The notes: generated by a model from the sequence alone, not told the origin. A stretch of 15,646 nt of DNA from JBBPYR01 sp038199755 (GCA_038199755.1 JBBPYR010000179.1:1-15646); one strand, 5' to 3'; positions 1-7,565 are shown, counted from the stretch's first letter. Numbers and translations: made by a program.

Positions 1-453
1 GATGATATCTTGCCAATCCTGCAAGCGATCTAGCCAGGTATTTTTCTCTTGCGAATCAGGCGCACGCATCCAGAAACCCAATTTCTGTTCAATCTCATTT
101 TGAAGCTCTGTCGCGGTGGCTGCTAGCGAAAGTCCAAACACCGCATACATACTGTCGGGCGGAAGGCGTAATGAGGTCGTTGGCCGTTTCATTGGTTGGA
201 GCTGTTGTGTCATGTTCGGCGTCGGGTCTTTGAGAATACGAGTTGATCGCCCTCCCGATTGCGGGATTTGTGACATGTTCTCCAACAACTGTGGGGGTCG
301 ATGATTTGTTTGTATCTCTTTGTTATAGCATGTATCACAGATATAAGCATGGTTGCGTAACTCGTAAAGGACGGTATCCGCACTATTTTCCCTATCGCAT
401 TTGACACAACGGGGATGGATTTGTAAACCAGTAGTCATTCTTTGTGTTGTCAC
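1..453 (-). CDS. Zinc-ribbon protein with possible J-like segment, partial (C-terminus off left edge)
   Basis: The frame is open from a GTG at 453 to the window edge with no stop, so the 3' end is missing. I chose GTG 453 because AAGGTGAG lies just upstream with 7 nt between AGG and the start codon, as in the other genes of this operon. The in-frame ATG at 438 is the alternative. Residues 16-42 (from GTG) hold CVKC and CDTC separated by 19 residues, a four-Cys zinc ribbon. A polar Pro/Gln-rich linker follows. From about residue 101, YAVFGLSLAATATELQNEI resembles helices I-II of a J domain, but RAPD stands where HPD would be expected. It is the last visible gene of the kinase/Hsp70 operon, 28 nt after the preceding stop. 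A J-like partner for the neighbouring Hsp70 is an attractive inference, not shown. The function is unknown. Confidence 0.72.
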   Translation of the reverse strand, partial: MTTQRMTTGLQIHPRCVKCDRENSADTVLYELRNHAYICDTCYNKEIQTNHRPPQLLENMSQIPQSGGRSTRILKDPTPNMTQQLQPMKRPTTSLRLPPDSMYAVFGLSLAATATELQNEIEQKLGFWMRAPDSQEKNTWLDRLQDWQDII

Positions 454-481
454 GTTCTCACCTTTTTATTTCTCAAATATA

Positions 482-2863
482 TTACAATGCGATCAACACA
501 GGGGGTGTGTTACGAGGGGCTATCACGGCTTCTCTGGCGTGAAGATGGTGCAGTCGTGCCTGTTGTCTCGTAGTGGCCCCTATTAAATTTCCTGCGCGTT
601 CTTGCGCTGCCATATTTGCACATCTGGTCAGAAAGACAACGCTCGCTTTATCTGCTACATCCGCTTCCAGTAGATCAGCTCGTGAGTCGACTAATAATGT
701 GCCAACTCCGTCGCGTGACAATGGTTGTAGCAGAGAAGATATGGGTGATGCGGAGACTTCTCCACGGCCTTGTGGGGATGCCATCGTAAAGAAAGGGCGA
801 GGGGATGTGAAGGCCACGATGCCTCGTAGCGGAAGTGGTGCTTGCGCATTCGCCGCGTGTGCTAGAGCAAACCAGTGCCAGAGTGTGCCGCTGATGACAA
901 CGCGGCTGGCATCGCTACCAAGCCAGCCAAGCTCAATAATCGTTGGTTCCAGTTGCATGTCTGTCGTTGAGGGAGTGGTCTGGAAGAGGTGTGCCGTGGT
1001 CATAGCCAAATCACGTAGTGGCATGATGCACTGAGCGCGAAGCTGGTCGCTGACCTGGGTGGAAAGAGTCGCTTGCTGTGTTACTGACTCGATTGCATCC
1101 ACAAATTGTTCCATAGTGAGGTAATGACCTCTATTCTGGTCTATCCAGCCAGCTTTTGTGTATACCTCTGCCAATAAACGGCGCATGACTATCGCAGTAG
1201 ATGCATCAAGCGAAAAAGCAACCATAAAGACACGCAGTAAGCCATCAAGGAAACGCGCTTGTGCAATGCCCGCTGGTGGAAAAAATGGATGGAGCGGGAG
1301 TAGCTCTTCATGAGAAAGGGCATCTAGTTTAATATGGCGTGCGCCCAACACTTTGAGTTCATCACGTGCATCACTATCGCTTCCGAGCATGAGTGTCCAG
1401 GGAACATGGTATTGCTGCAATTGTTGCAATGTCGTACAGAGGAGTAAGCTGCGTGACTCATCGCTATCACCTAAGAGTAGCGTGGGACGCGCGAATAGAG
1501 AGAGTGGAAGACTGCATGGGACTCCTGTTGGAATGCCACGGTCCTGAATCACGCCTAGCTCGATGACTTGTTCATGTGGAGCGACACTTCTATTTGGTAG
1601 GGTGAATGGCTCGTCACGGACATCTAGCCCAGCTAATCCGCCATCTTGTGATGCAATCGGTAGGCGAAACGCACCCACCGCTTCTGCGACTGTGGCCAAT
1701 TGTCGTAGGCGTATCAAAGCGGGAAAACGCTGGATGATAGGTGAAATGCCCCAGCGTGCGAACTCTAGCCATTGTAGATTGAAACGTGCCCACCTTTGCT
1801 CTTGTGCTGTGGGGGTAATGCGAGTCCAACGACTAGGATAAGCACTACCAGCATTTGCCATGATTTCTGATCCCAGAGCTTCTATGAGGTCCTCTGGCGC
1901 GGGCAAGCCGACGACCTGAAGGCGTACAAGCAAAAGGCTGCGTTGCTCTTTGACGAGATTTTCGTAGACGCTCATGCCCATTTCGGCGCGAGAATGAGTA
2001 TAGGATTGGAGAACATCAGTTTTAAATTCTTTCAAAATCTCGGAAACATGGCTGGTGACAACAACTTCTCCATGCGCCATCCGTCTATACCAATCATTAA
2101 TTTTGTGAAGATTGAGAGCTTCCTGATCAGTCAAGAGTTGAGGGCGTAGCGTTATCGCGACCATACATGTCTCGCGCTGACGAGCCAGCGTTTCGAAGAG
2201 CCGTGCCATTGCGGAATAGTCGAGCGCGGGAATAAAACGATGTGGAATATAGTCTTGGGAATTTAACACGTTGCCGAACGAGCGGATTGTCGGCCAATCC
2301 TCATATTTACGAATCTCAACGATGCTTTCTGGATGCGTGAGTTGTTCAAACGGAAGGGGCTCCAACCATGTGTCGATACTTTGCGTGTGGGGTGCAGCAA
2401 GCCCCGGTTCTTTGCCCACGGGCACGAGGGGATACGAAAATGGTGCTTCGAGGGGGAACACCGCACTGAATTTGTCCCACAGAGTACGGGCAAGCTGACG
2501 CGAGATATGCTCATTTTCATGAAATACCTTGCCAACAAAAGCAATGCCAATTCTGGATAGTCCTTCAGCTTGTGGTCTGCACACCATGCGCAACTCGAAT
2601 GTCGCTTGATGATTGCGTGATTGTGCAAGGTCATAGAGAAAGCGTACCTGCCGCCCAAGTACTTTTGAAAGGCGATGAGATGCCCCTTGTTCAAAACCAT
2701 GCTCATCTTTGCCCATATAAGCAGGAATGAAGGGTACCTCTGCTACCCATAAGGTATGATAGCCATACACAGGGTCGGCTACAGGTCCCTCATTTGGGGC
2801 CATTTGGGCGCGATCCTGTAACGCAATCATGCGGGGTGAGGTAAAGAGAAACGGTTGAGGCAC
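482..2863 (-). CDS. 793-aa protein with degenerate HerA/VirB4-like ATPase layout
   Basis: The GTG start at 2863 has AAGGTGATGTAG directly upstream, and the gene begins 16 nt after the stop of the SPFH/E2-like gene. No signal peptide or clear membrane segment is visible. The order of parts suggests a HerA/FtsK/VirB4-type ATPase. An N-terminal alpha/beta region (1-320) comes first. Then FARPTLLLGDSDESRSLLL (457-475) sits where a lipid-bilayer-free P-loop strand is expected, with GDSDESRS replacing GxxGxGK[ST]. Near 639-665 is PTIIELGWLGSDASRVVISG, and the C-terminal segment 712-765 (RDGVGTLLVDSRADL, then VVFLTRC) resembles the region after Walker B in HerA-like enzymes. The invariant P-loop Lys is Arg and the expected DEA is not visible (AFTSP stands there), so ATP hydrolysis is doubtful. 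The assignment rests on motif order alone; it could instead be an unrelated scaffold. The reading frame itself is secure. Confidence 0.85.
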   Translation of the reverse strand: MPQPFLFTSPRMIALQDRAQMAPNEGPVADPVYGYHTLWVAEVPFIPAYMGKDEHGFEQGASHRLSKVLGRQVRFLYDLAQSRNHQATFELRMVCRPQAEGLSRIGIAFVGKVFHENEHISRQLARTLWDKFSAVFPLEAPFSYPLVPVGKEPGLAAPHTQSIDTWLEPLPFEQLTHPESIVEIRKYEDWPTIRSFGNVLNSQDYIPHRFIPALDYSAMARLFETLARQRETCMVAITLRPQLLTDQEALNLHKINDWYRRMAHGEVVVTSHVSEILKEFKTDVLQSYTHSRAEMGMSVYENLVKEQRSLLLVRLQVVGLPAPEDLIEALGSEIMANAGSAYPSRWTRITPTAQEQRWARFNLQWLEFARWGISPIIQRFPALIRLRQLATVAEAVGAFRLPIASQDGGLAGLDVRDEPFTLPNRSVAPHEQVIELGVIQDRGIPTGVPCSLPLSLFARPTLLLGDSDESRSLLLCTTLQQLQQYHVPWTLMLGSDSDARDELKVLGARHIKLDALSHEELLPLHPFFPPAGIAQARFLDGLLRVFMVAFSLDASTAIVMRRLLAEVYTKAGWIDQNRGHYLTMEQFVDAIESVTQQATLSTQVSDQLRAQCIMPLRDLAMTTAHLFQTTPSTTDMQLEPTIIELGWLGSDASRVVISGTLWHWFALAHAANAQAPLPLRGIVAFTSPRPFFTMASPQGRGEVSASPISSLLQPLSRDGVGTLLVDSRADLLEADVADKASVVFLTRCANMAAQERAGNLIGATTRQQARLHHLHAREAVIAPRNTPPVLIAL

Positions 2864-2879
2864 CTACATCACCTTTTTT

Positions 2880-4409
2880 CTACAGTATGTCGGGAATGTC
2901 GTTGTTGACTTCACGCGCTATTTCGACTAACGAACGATTGGCTTGGCTCTGCCATGTTGTCACAATGTTGGGTGTTAGCCAGCGGGAGCCGCCGCGTGCC
3001 ATGCGCACTTGCACACGTGGTGGATAGGTTGGATAGCCAGCGGGACAATAGAAAATGATGGTGAGGAAGTCATTACCTCGTGGGATATATACCTGTACGA
3101 CCCACTCACGGCTCCCTGGAATGGCGCGTCCCTGCTGATCATATTGCGGCTCAATTTTGTCCGCGGGTTCAAGACCCGCTTGTCGCAATGCTTGTAGCTC
3201 TTGCATACGCCGCTCAGGTGCCACTGGCTCCTCAGCGGGACCAAAATCAGCGAATGGCATCGGTCCAGACGGTTGCCCTGAACCCATGCCCGCATCCATT
3301 GCTGGCCTGGAATTGGGTATTGGTCCCGCCCCAAAAGGCGAAGTGTTGGAGCCATTGGAGAATGGACCAGAAAGCGGCTGAGAATTTGATGAAGGTGCGA
3401 AGTTTGGCGGAAAGCTGCCAGAAGATGGATTGCCTAGATATCCCGACTGGTTTTGCTGCGGACTAGGAAGGTAATTGTTGTCAAACTGAGGACCACCTAT
3501 TTGTGGTGGCTGATTGGCCGCTGGGCCATAGGGATTAGTTGAGACGCCACCGCTGATGCCGATCTGTAGCTTGCGTAGTTCCGAGTCCTGCTCGATGAGG
3601 GCGCGTCCCATTGGGCTGTCCTGTAGCTCTTGCAAAATCAACACAGAGGGAGAAATGCCCGTTAATCTCCCTTGTTGGACATATGAGCGTGCTCGCTCCG
3701 CATCAATCTCGGTCTTAGATTGTGCTTCCATTCTTTCACGTCGTAGGCGTTCGACCAGCAAGAAGTTTTTCAAGACGGTCGCATCATGGACAGAATCAGG
3801 CGCAAAATTCGTGACGAATAAATTCTCTACTTCAATACCTATCAATCTGTGGGGATTATCTCTTCCTTCAAGACGCGCCTGCAGTTTATCGCGTAGTGTC
3901 GTCGCCCATTCTCCATATTGATCGTATGGCAGTTTTCCAATCTCCTCAACCATAATGTTCTTGAGAGAGGCAAGAAATGCAGAGATTGGTTTGCTGTATT
4001 TTAGGAATTTGTTGATACTTTCTAAATCGTTTGGCAAAGAACATGATAATTCCAGTGTTGTTTTGACATTGCAGGCTAATTCTATCCCTGCCGCGGCAGC
4101 AGGAGCATCTTGAGGAGGCCTTGGACCTTTTACACGCCCTGTTACTGATAACACCATTTGCTCTGTATGTAGGTTGATTGGTTGAGCTTTCCACTTGTGT
4201 AGAAAACCACCCCACCAGTGATGTGGCCCTGCGTCCATCTTGTCATAATAGGCACCATCACGATAAATGTACCAGCATTCAGAGCTGTTAATTTGTATAG
4301 AAATAAAGCCGAGAGGATTAGGTGACAACTTTTCTTCCGGTGATAGGAAAAACTGGTGCTCACCCTCTAAGGCGATTATCGTATCTTTACTTTCATCTTT
4401 GTCTGCCAT
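2880..4409 (-). CDS. SPFH/band-7-like protein with C-terminal E2/RWD-like domain
   Basis: I start the gene at ATG 4409 rather than GTG 4430, because AAAGGTGG lies about 7 nt before the ATG; the product is 509 aa. Residues about 10-240 look like a virion-core/SPFH-type band-7 domain: beta-rich start, WYIYRDGAYYDKMDAGPHHW, then a charged helix with LLVERLRRERMEAQ. Residues 285-395 are a low-complexity Pro/Gly/Ser/Asn/Gln linker. Residues about 397-509 follow the ubiquitin-conjugating (E2/RWD) fold: helix RRMQELQAL, strands up to VVQVYIPRG, FLTIIFYCPAGYPTYPPRV (448-466, containing the E2 YPxxPP signature), then TPN (479-481) like the E2 HPN. No Cys follows TPN where E2 enzymes place theirs, so the domain is probably a non-catalytic binding module. 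It is probably a membrane-linked or oligomeric scaffold. Both domain calls are by eye. Confidence 0.88.
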   Translation of the reverse strand: MADKDESKDTIIALEGEHQFFLSPEEKLSPNPLGFISIQINSSECWYIYRDGAYYDKMDAGPHHWWGGFLHKWKAQPINLHTEQMVLSVTGRVKGPRPPQDAPAAAAGIELACNVKTTLELSCSLPNDLESINKFLKYSKPISAFLASLKNIMVEEIGKLPYDQYGEWATTLRDKLQARLEGRDNPHRLIGIEVENLFVTNFAPDSVHDATVLKNFLLVERLRRERMEAQSKTEIDAERARSYVQQGRLTGISPSVLILQELQDSPMGRALIEQDSELRKLQIGISGGVSTNPYGPAANQPPQIGGPQFDNNYLPSPQQNQSGYLGNPSSGSFPPNFAPSSNSQPLSGPFSNGSNTSPFGAGPIPNSRPAMDAGMGSGQPSGPMPFADFGPAEEPVAPERRMQELQALRQAGLEPADKIEPQYDQQGRAIPGSREWVVQVYIPRGNDFLTIIFYCPAGYPTYPPRVQVRMARGGSRWLTPNIVTTWQSQANRSLVEIAREVNNDIPDIL

Positions 4410-4439
4410 CTTATAGCCACCTTTCGTCACATATGTGTG

Positions 4440-5933
4440 CTATTCCGATACTCGTCTGAGGGCACCGGGAAGTTCATTACCATTAAGAGTCATCAGTATT
4501 TGTACCAGTCCGCTAGTGTCTTGCTGCATCCTGATACTGGCTTGCATACCTGCCTGTGCGTTGGCAGGGAGAGAGAGCAGGATGTCGCCGAGATAATCTT
4601 CTTGTCGTAGTTCAGCACCTTCTCCCTTATAGACGCCAATTGGTGGAAAGTTGGTGCCAGCCTGCGCCAAACGCACGGAAAAAGGAAAGCTCCATTGGCC
4701 CAAAGCATCGCCTGAATGCAGCATGACCATCTTCGTGAGTTGTGTGCCGCGCGCATCTAAGACTGCAATGCCAACTGCATAGGACACACAGTCCATCAGG
4801 ATGCCCACCTGTGGCTGTGGCATGGCTTGCAAAGCAGTGGCCATAGTCTCTTGCTCACAATAGCTAGCCTGATAGGCTGCACCCAGAGCCACGCTCAGAT
4901 CCAAATCGAGCGTATGTTCTGGCGCACGCCCAAAGAGATCAGCAAGCATCTGCTGAATAATAGGAATGCGCGATGAGCCGCCGCAGAGTAGCACGCGATC
5001 AATCTGTTGTGGCGACTTTTGTGCTCTCTCCAATGCCATCTCGACTGCAACCTTTACTTTGAAGATATCCAGCCGAATCAGTCGCTCAAATTCTTTGCGC
5101 GTGATGGCTAAGGAAACACTCGTGCCCGTACTTGGAGTTAATTGGACGGTGGCCTCTAACTCGCTGCTCAACGTACATTTTGCCTGCTCTGCTGCTATGG
5201 TAAGCTGGTCAAGCGAAGTGTTATCCTGTGGATAGGTTATTTTGGTCGCCGCCAAATAACGCTTCTGTAATTCTTCAGCGAGCCGATTGGTGAAATTGAC
5301 GCCCCCAAGCTCTTCGATGCCTTGGGTGGCGATGACTCGCATCTCACGCCCATTGAGAGCGAGCACACTGGCGTCAAAGGTGCCACCGCCAAGATCAAAT
5401 ACCAGTACGATACCCTGTGCCGTGGTGTGCCCATGAGAGTAGGTGAGCGCGGCAGCACTGGGCTCGTTCACAATTTGTAAGACATGGAGCCCCGCCATTT
5501 CTGCCGCGGCCTTGGTGGCATTACGCTCACGGTCGCCAAAGTGGGCAGGGACAGTGATGACGGCATCCCTGACACTGAAGCCAAGATGGGATGATGCATC
5601 ACGGGCTAATTTTGCCAGGATGGCGGCGGAAACTTCAATAGGATTGGTGCGGTAGCCATTGGAAACAATGCCGCCTTGTGGTGGGTTGCCTACCATCCTT
5701 TTTACACTGCGAACAAGTGAGGCATTGAGCCGCTGTCGCTCCTGTGAGGCAGACTGTTGAACCAGTTGAAGAGCTGGTTGACCAACCAGGAACGTATTTC
5801 CTTGCCACGTCGCTACTGAAGGCGTTGTAGGCATCCCTTCGGCATTAGGGATAACACGTGCTTTACCGTCCTCGTGTACAATCGCGATTGCTGAAAATGT
5901 TGTGCCGAGATCAATACCCACTGCACGTACCAT
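4440..5933 (-). CDS. Short DnaK/Hsp70-like ATPase
   Basis: I chose ATG 5933, which follows AAAGGTGAGATC, over the longer reading frame that would overlap the kinase gene. The 497-aa product has all the Hsp70 nucleotide-binding signatures: phosphate-1 GIDLGTTFSA (6-15), IVNEPSAAALTY (154-165), phosphate-2 VFDLGGGTFDASV (178-190) and the adenosine motif LLCGGSSRIP (315-324). An ILMD linker (378-381) stands in for the DnaK LLLD linker and leads to a beta-rich segment of about 115 residues. The protein then stops, whereas canonical DnaK has about 640 residues, so the alpha-helical lid is absent. No dnaJ or grpE gene is adjacent. It is therefore more likely a dedicated Hsp70-family module acting with the kinase and SPFH-like protein than the housekeeping chaperone. 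It should bind and hydrolyse ATP; the client is unknown. Confidence 0.95.
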   Translation of the reverse strand: MVRAVGIDLGTTFSAIAIVHEDGKARVIPNAEGMPTTPSVATWQGNTFLVGQPALQLVQQSASQERQRLNASLVRSVKRMVGNPPQGGIVSNGYRTNPIEVSAAILAKLARDASSHLGFSVRDAVITVPAHFGDRERNATKAAAEMAGLHVLQIVNEPSAAALTYSHGHTTAQGIVLVFDLGGGTFDASVLALNGREMRVIATQGIEELGGVNFTNRLAEELQKRYLAATKITYPQDNTSLDQLTIAAEQAKCTLSSELEATVQLTPSTGTSVSLAITRKEFERLIRLDIFKVKVAVEMALERAQKSPQQIDRVLLCGGSSRIPIIQQMLADLFGRAPEHTLDLDLSVALGAAYQASYCEQETMATALQAMPQPQVGILMDCVSYAVGIAVLDARGTQLTKMVMLHSGDALGQWSFPFSVRLAQAGTNFPPIGVYKGEGAELRQEDYLGDILLSLPANAQAGMQASIRMQQDTSGLVQILMTLNGNELPGALRRVSE

Positions 5934-5964
5934 GATCTCACCTTTCATAAAGAAACGAATAGAG

Positions 5965-7176
5965 TTATTGCTTTCGCTCATTACCAGTTTTCTCTCGAGT
6001 AGTGTTATAGAGAACCATACCTATGACGACTATAAATTCAAGTAGAATGAGTATGGCAAGTATAAGAATGCGTAGGGATATAGGGATGATGAAAAAGGCT
6101 ATTACGTCGAGCAACACTAACGATCCTGTAATAGGAAGAACAGGAAGTTGTAGTGTGTTCAAGTTAAATTCTTTTATCACACCTGATGATGGATCTACTG
6201 GGATGTGAATAGTGCTCGTGTGAGGGCTATGCGTGGGCTGCAAGTTGGATGTTTCTTGCCGTCCTTTCTCTGTAGAGATATTTACGGAATGCGTTTGCTG
6301 CCTTGCTGCTTTTTCTAGCTGATTGGCAAATTCCATGATAGAAGGGAAGCGTTTTTCTGGTGCCTTTGCCAACCCTTGTAACACTACTTCATCAATCTGG
6401 TAACTCAAGAGGTTGTTGATCTTGCTCGGTAGAGTGGGCTTCACATTGGCGTGTTGGTACATTAGATGGTGGATTGTTGTTATGTCGAAGGGATAACGGC
6501 CCGTTAGGAAAGAATAAGCAATCATCGCTAGCGCATACTGATCGGTGGCGAACACAGGTTTGTTCGAGAACTGTTCGGGAGCCATAAAAAGAGGGGAGCC
6601 GCCAACAACATTGGTGATGGAAACGGTTGCACTCATCAAACTTGCGACTCCAAAATCGGCAAGTAAGAGGTCGGGCAGACGCTCACTATGGCGTTTGAGC
6701 AAGAGAAAGTTATCAGGTTTTACATCTTGGTGAATAATTTTCTCATCGTGGGCATACTGTAATGCGTCAGCGGCTTGTTTGATAAAATGTACGACATCGC
6801 TTACCGGAAGCGGTTGATTAGAACCATAATAGCGTTTAATCCACCCAGCTAGAGATCCCGCTGCGCAATACGGAATGACCATATACGTTACTTTGCGACC
6901 GTCTATCATCTCCTCGGCATATTCGTAGAGTGCTAAAATATGTGGATGTTGCATTCTGGCAACCGCTCTCGCCTCACGTTGGAAATTCTTCACGGCATTC
7001 ATGACTTGCTGATCGGTTTGTTGGCCGCTTAACTGCATACTCACAACCTTCACCGCTACCTCTCTCTTCACATTATTGTCTGTCGCAAGATATACTTCGC
7101 CCATACCCCCTGCACCGATCTTGCTCAAGAGACGGTAGTGTCCAATAGTACGACCTTCTAATGATGACATCGACAT
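5965..7176 (-). CDS. Membrane-anchored Ser/Thr protein kinase (PknB/Hanks type, non-RD)
   Basis: This 403-aa protein is the first gene of the leftward operon. Its N-terminal kinase domain (about 10-290) is complete: glycine-rich loop IGAGGMGEVYLA (20-31), ATP-anchoring Lys43 in AVKVV, Glu68 in the C helix, catalytic loop HQDVKPDN (149-156, Asp151 and Asn156), ADFGVAS (173-179), FMAPEQF, and DQYALAMIAYSFLTGRYPF. The HRD arginine is Gln, making it a non-RD kinase, which usually means activation-loop phosphorylation is less critical. A Ser/Thr-rich juxtamembrane linker leads to two hydrophobic helices (about 343-390) close to the C-terminus and a short charged tail, so the catalytic domain should be cytoplasmic with no large external sensor. 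ATG 7176 has AGGAT upstream; the in-frame ATG two codons later is the alternative start. Substrates are probably operon neighbours, by inference. Confidence 0.95.
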   Translation of the reverse strand: MSMSSLEGRTIGHYRLLSKIGAGGMGEVYLATDNNVKREVAVKVVSMQLSGQQTDQQVMNAVKNFQREARAVARMQHPHILALYEYAEEMIDGRKVTYMVIPYCAAGSLAGWIKRYYGSNQPLPVSDVVHFIKQAADALQYAHDEKIIHQDVKPDNFLLLKRHSERLPDLLLADFGVASLMSATVSITNVVGGSPLFMAPEQFSNKPVFATDQYALAMIAYSFLTGRYPFDITTIHHLMYQHANVKPTLPSKINNLLSYQIDEVVLQGLAKAPEKRFPSIMEFANQLEKAARQQTHSVNISTEKGRQETSNLQPTHSPHTSTIHIPVDPSSGVIKEFNLNTLQLPVLPITGSLVLLDVIAFFIIPISLRILILAILILLEFIVVIGMVLYNTTREKTGNERKQ

Positions 7177-7244
7177 ATGTTTATCCTATTGATAGTGTTA
7201 CAAACGGTTTCATTTGCATTCTTACTTCTTAAAACGGGCTCTCC

Positions 7245-7273
7245 TTAGCAATTTTATTGCTAATAGTACTATT
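7245..7273. promoter_or_regulatory. Two abutting inverted repeats upstream of the kinase operon
   Basis: TTAGCAAT (7245-7252), a 3-nt spacer and ATTGCTAA (7256-7263) form a perfect 8-bp inverted repeat. It overlaps by two bases a perfect 12-bp palindrome, AATAGTACTATT (7262-7273). They lie 69-97 nt upstream of the kinase start. On the minus strand a TATGCT hexamer lies a few bases further upstream and could be the -10 box, which would put these sites at the transcription start. They are likely operator half-sites for a dimeric regulator; the AT-rich stem and absence of a T-tract argue against a terminator. Confidence 0.4.
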
Positions 7274-7441
7274 GAGAATAGCATAAACTGAGTAGATTAG
7301 GAATAGGACAAAATGGGTAAAGGTACTATTGGTTTATAAAATACCGTCTACTTGGTACTTACTACTTTTTGTGTACTCTTCATTTTTTCTCACAATTTTG
7401 CCTCATACGCGGGGAGCACTCTTTTCACTTCTTGCGTGGTA

Positions 7442-7488
7442 AGCAACGCCCAAAAGCAACGGTTCAGCAACGGTGCGTGTCTTATACT
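7442..7488 (+). promoter_or_regulatory. Triple AGCAACG direct repeat with -10-like TATACT box
   Basis: AGCAACG occurs at 7442-7448, 7455-7461 and 7466-7472, with periods of 13 and 11 bp. TATACT follows at 7483-7488, 10 bp after the last repeat. The expected -35 position is filled by the repeats and has no consensus hexamer. SARP/AfsR-family activators are known to bind heptameric direct repeats of about 11-bp period overlapping the -35 region, so this is a candidate activator-dependent promoter for the genes starting at 7566. The match to that architecture is inference. Confidence 0.42.
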
Positions 7489-7565
7489 CTCTTCAAGAGC
7501 AGCAAATACAGCATTTGAGTGCAGTGTTGGCCGTTATATTGTGGCAATGATGCGAGAGGAAAGGC

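Larger units (their letters stand above)
7177..7565. other. Divergent intergenic region between the kinase operon and the rightward genes
   Basis: These 389 nt separate two divergent transcription units and should contain both promoters. The kinase-proximal part is AT-rich and holds abutting inverted repeats (7245-7273). A 9-mer, GTACTATTG, occurs at 7266-7274 and again at 7323-7331. The gene-proximal half holds three direct AGCAACG repeats and a TATACT box. A TTG-started reading frame crosses the right half, but it lacks a ribosome-binding site and I do not regard it as a gene. No RNA gene is recognised. Confidence 0.6.

Noticed and set aside
573..1034. A 153-codon plus-strand frame
   Set aside because: It lies opposite the 793-aa gene, has Ser/Ala/Arg-rich shadow composition and no ribosome-binding site.
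4440..5933. Housekeeping dnaK
   Set aside because: The protein is about 140 residues short of DnaK, lacks the lid, and has no grpE/dnaJ neighbours.
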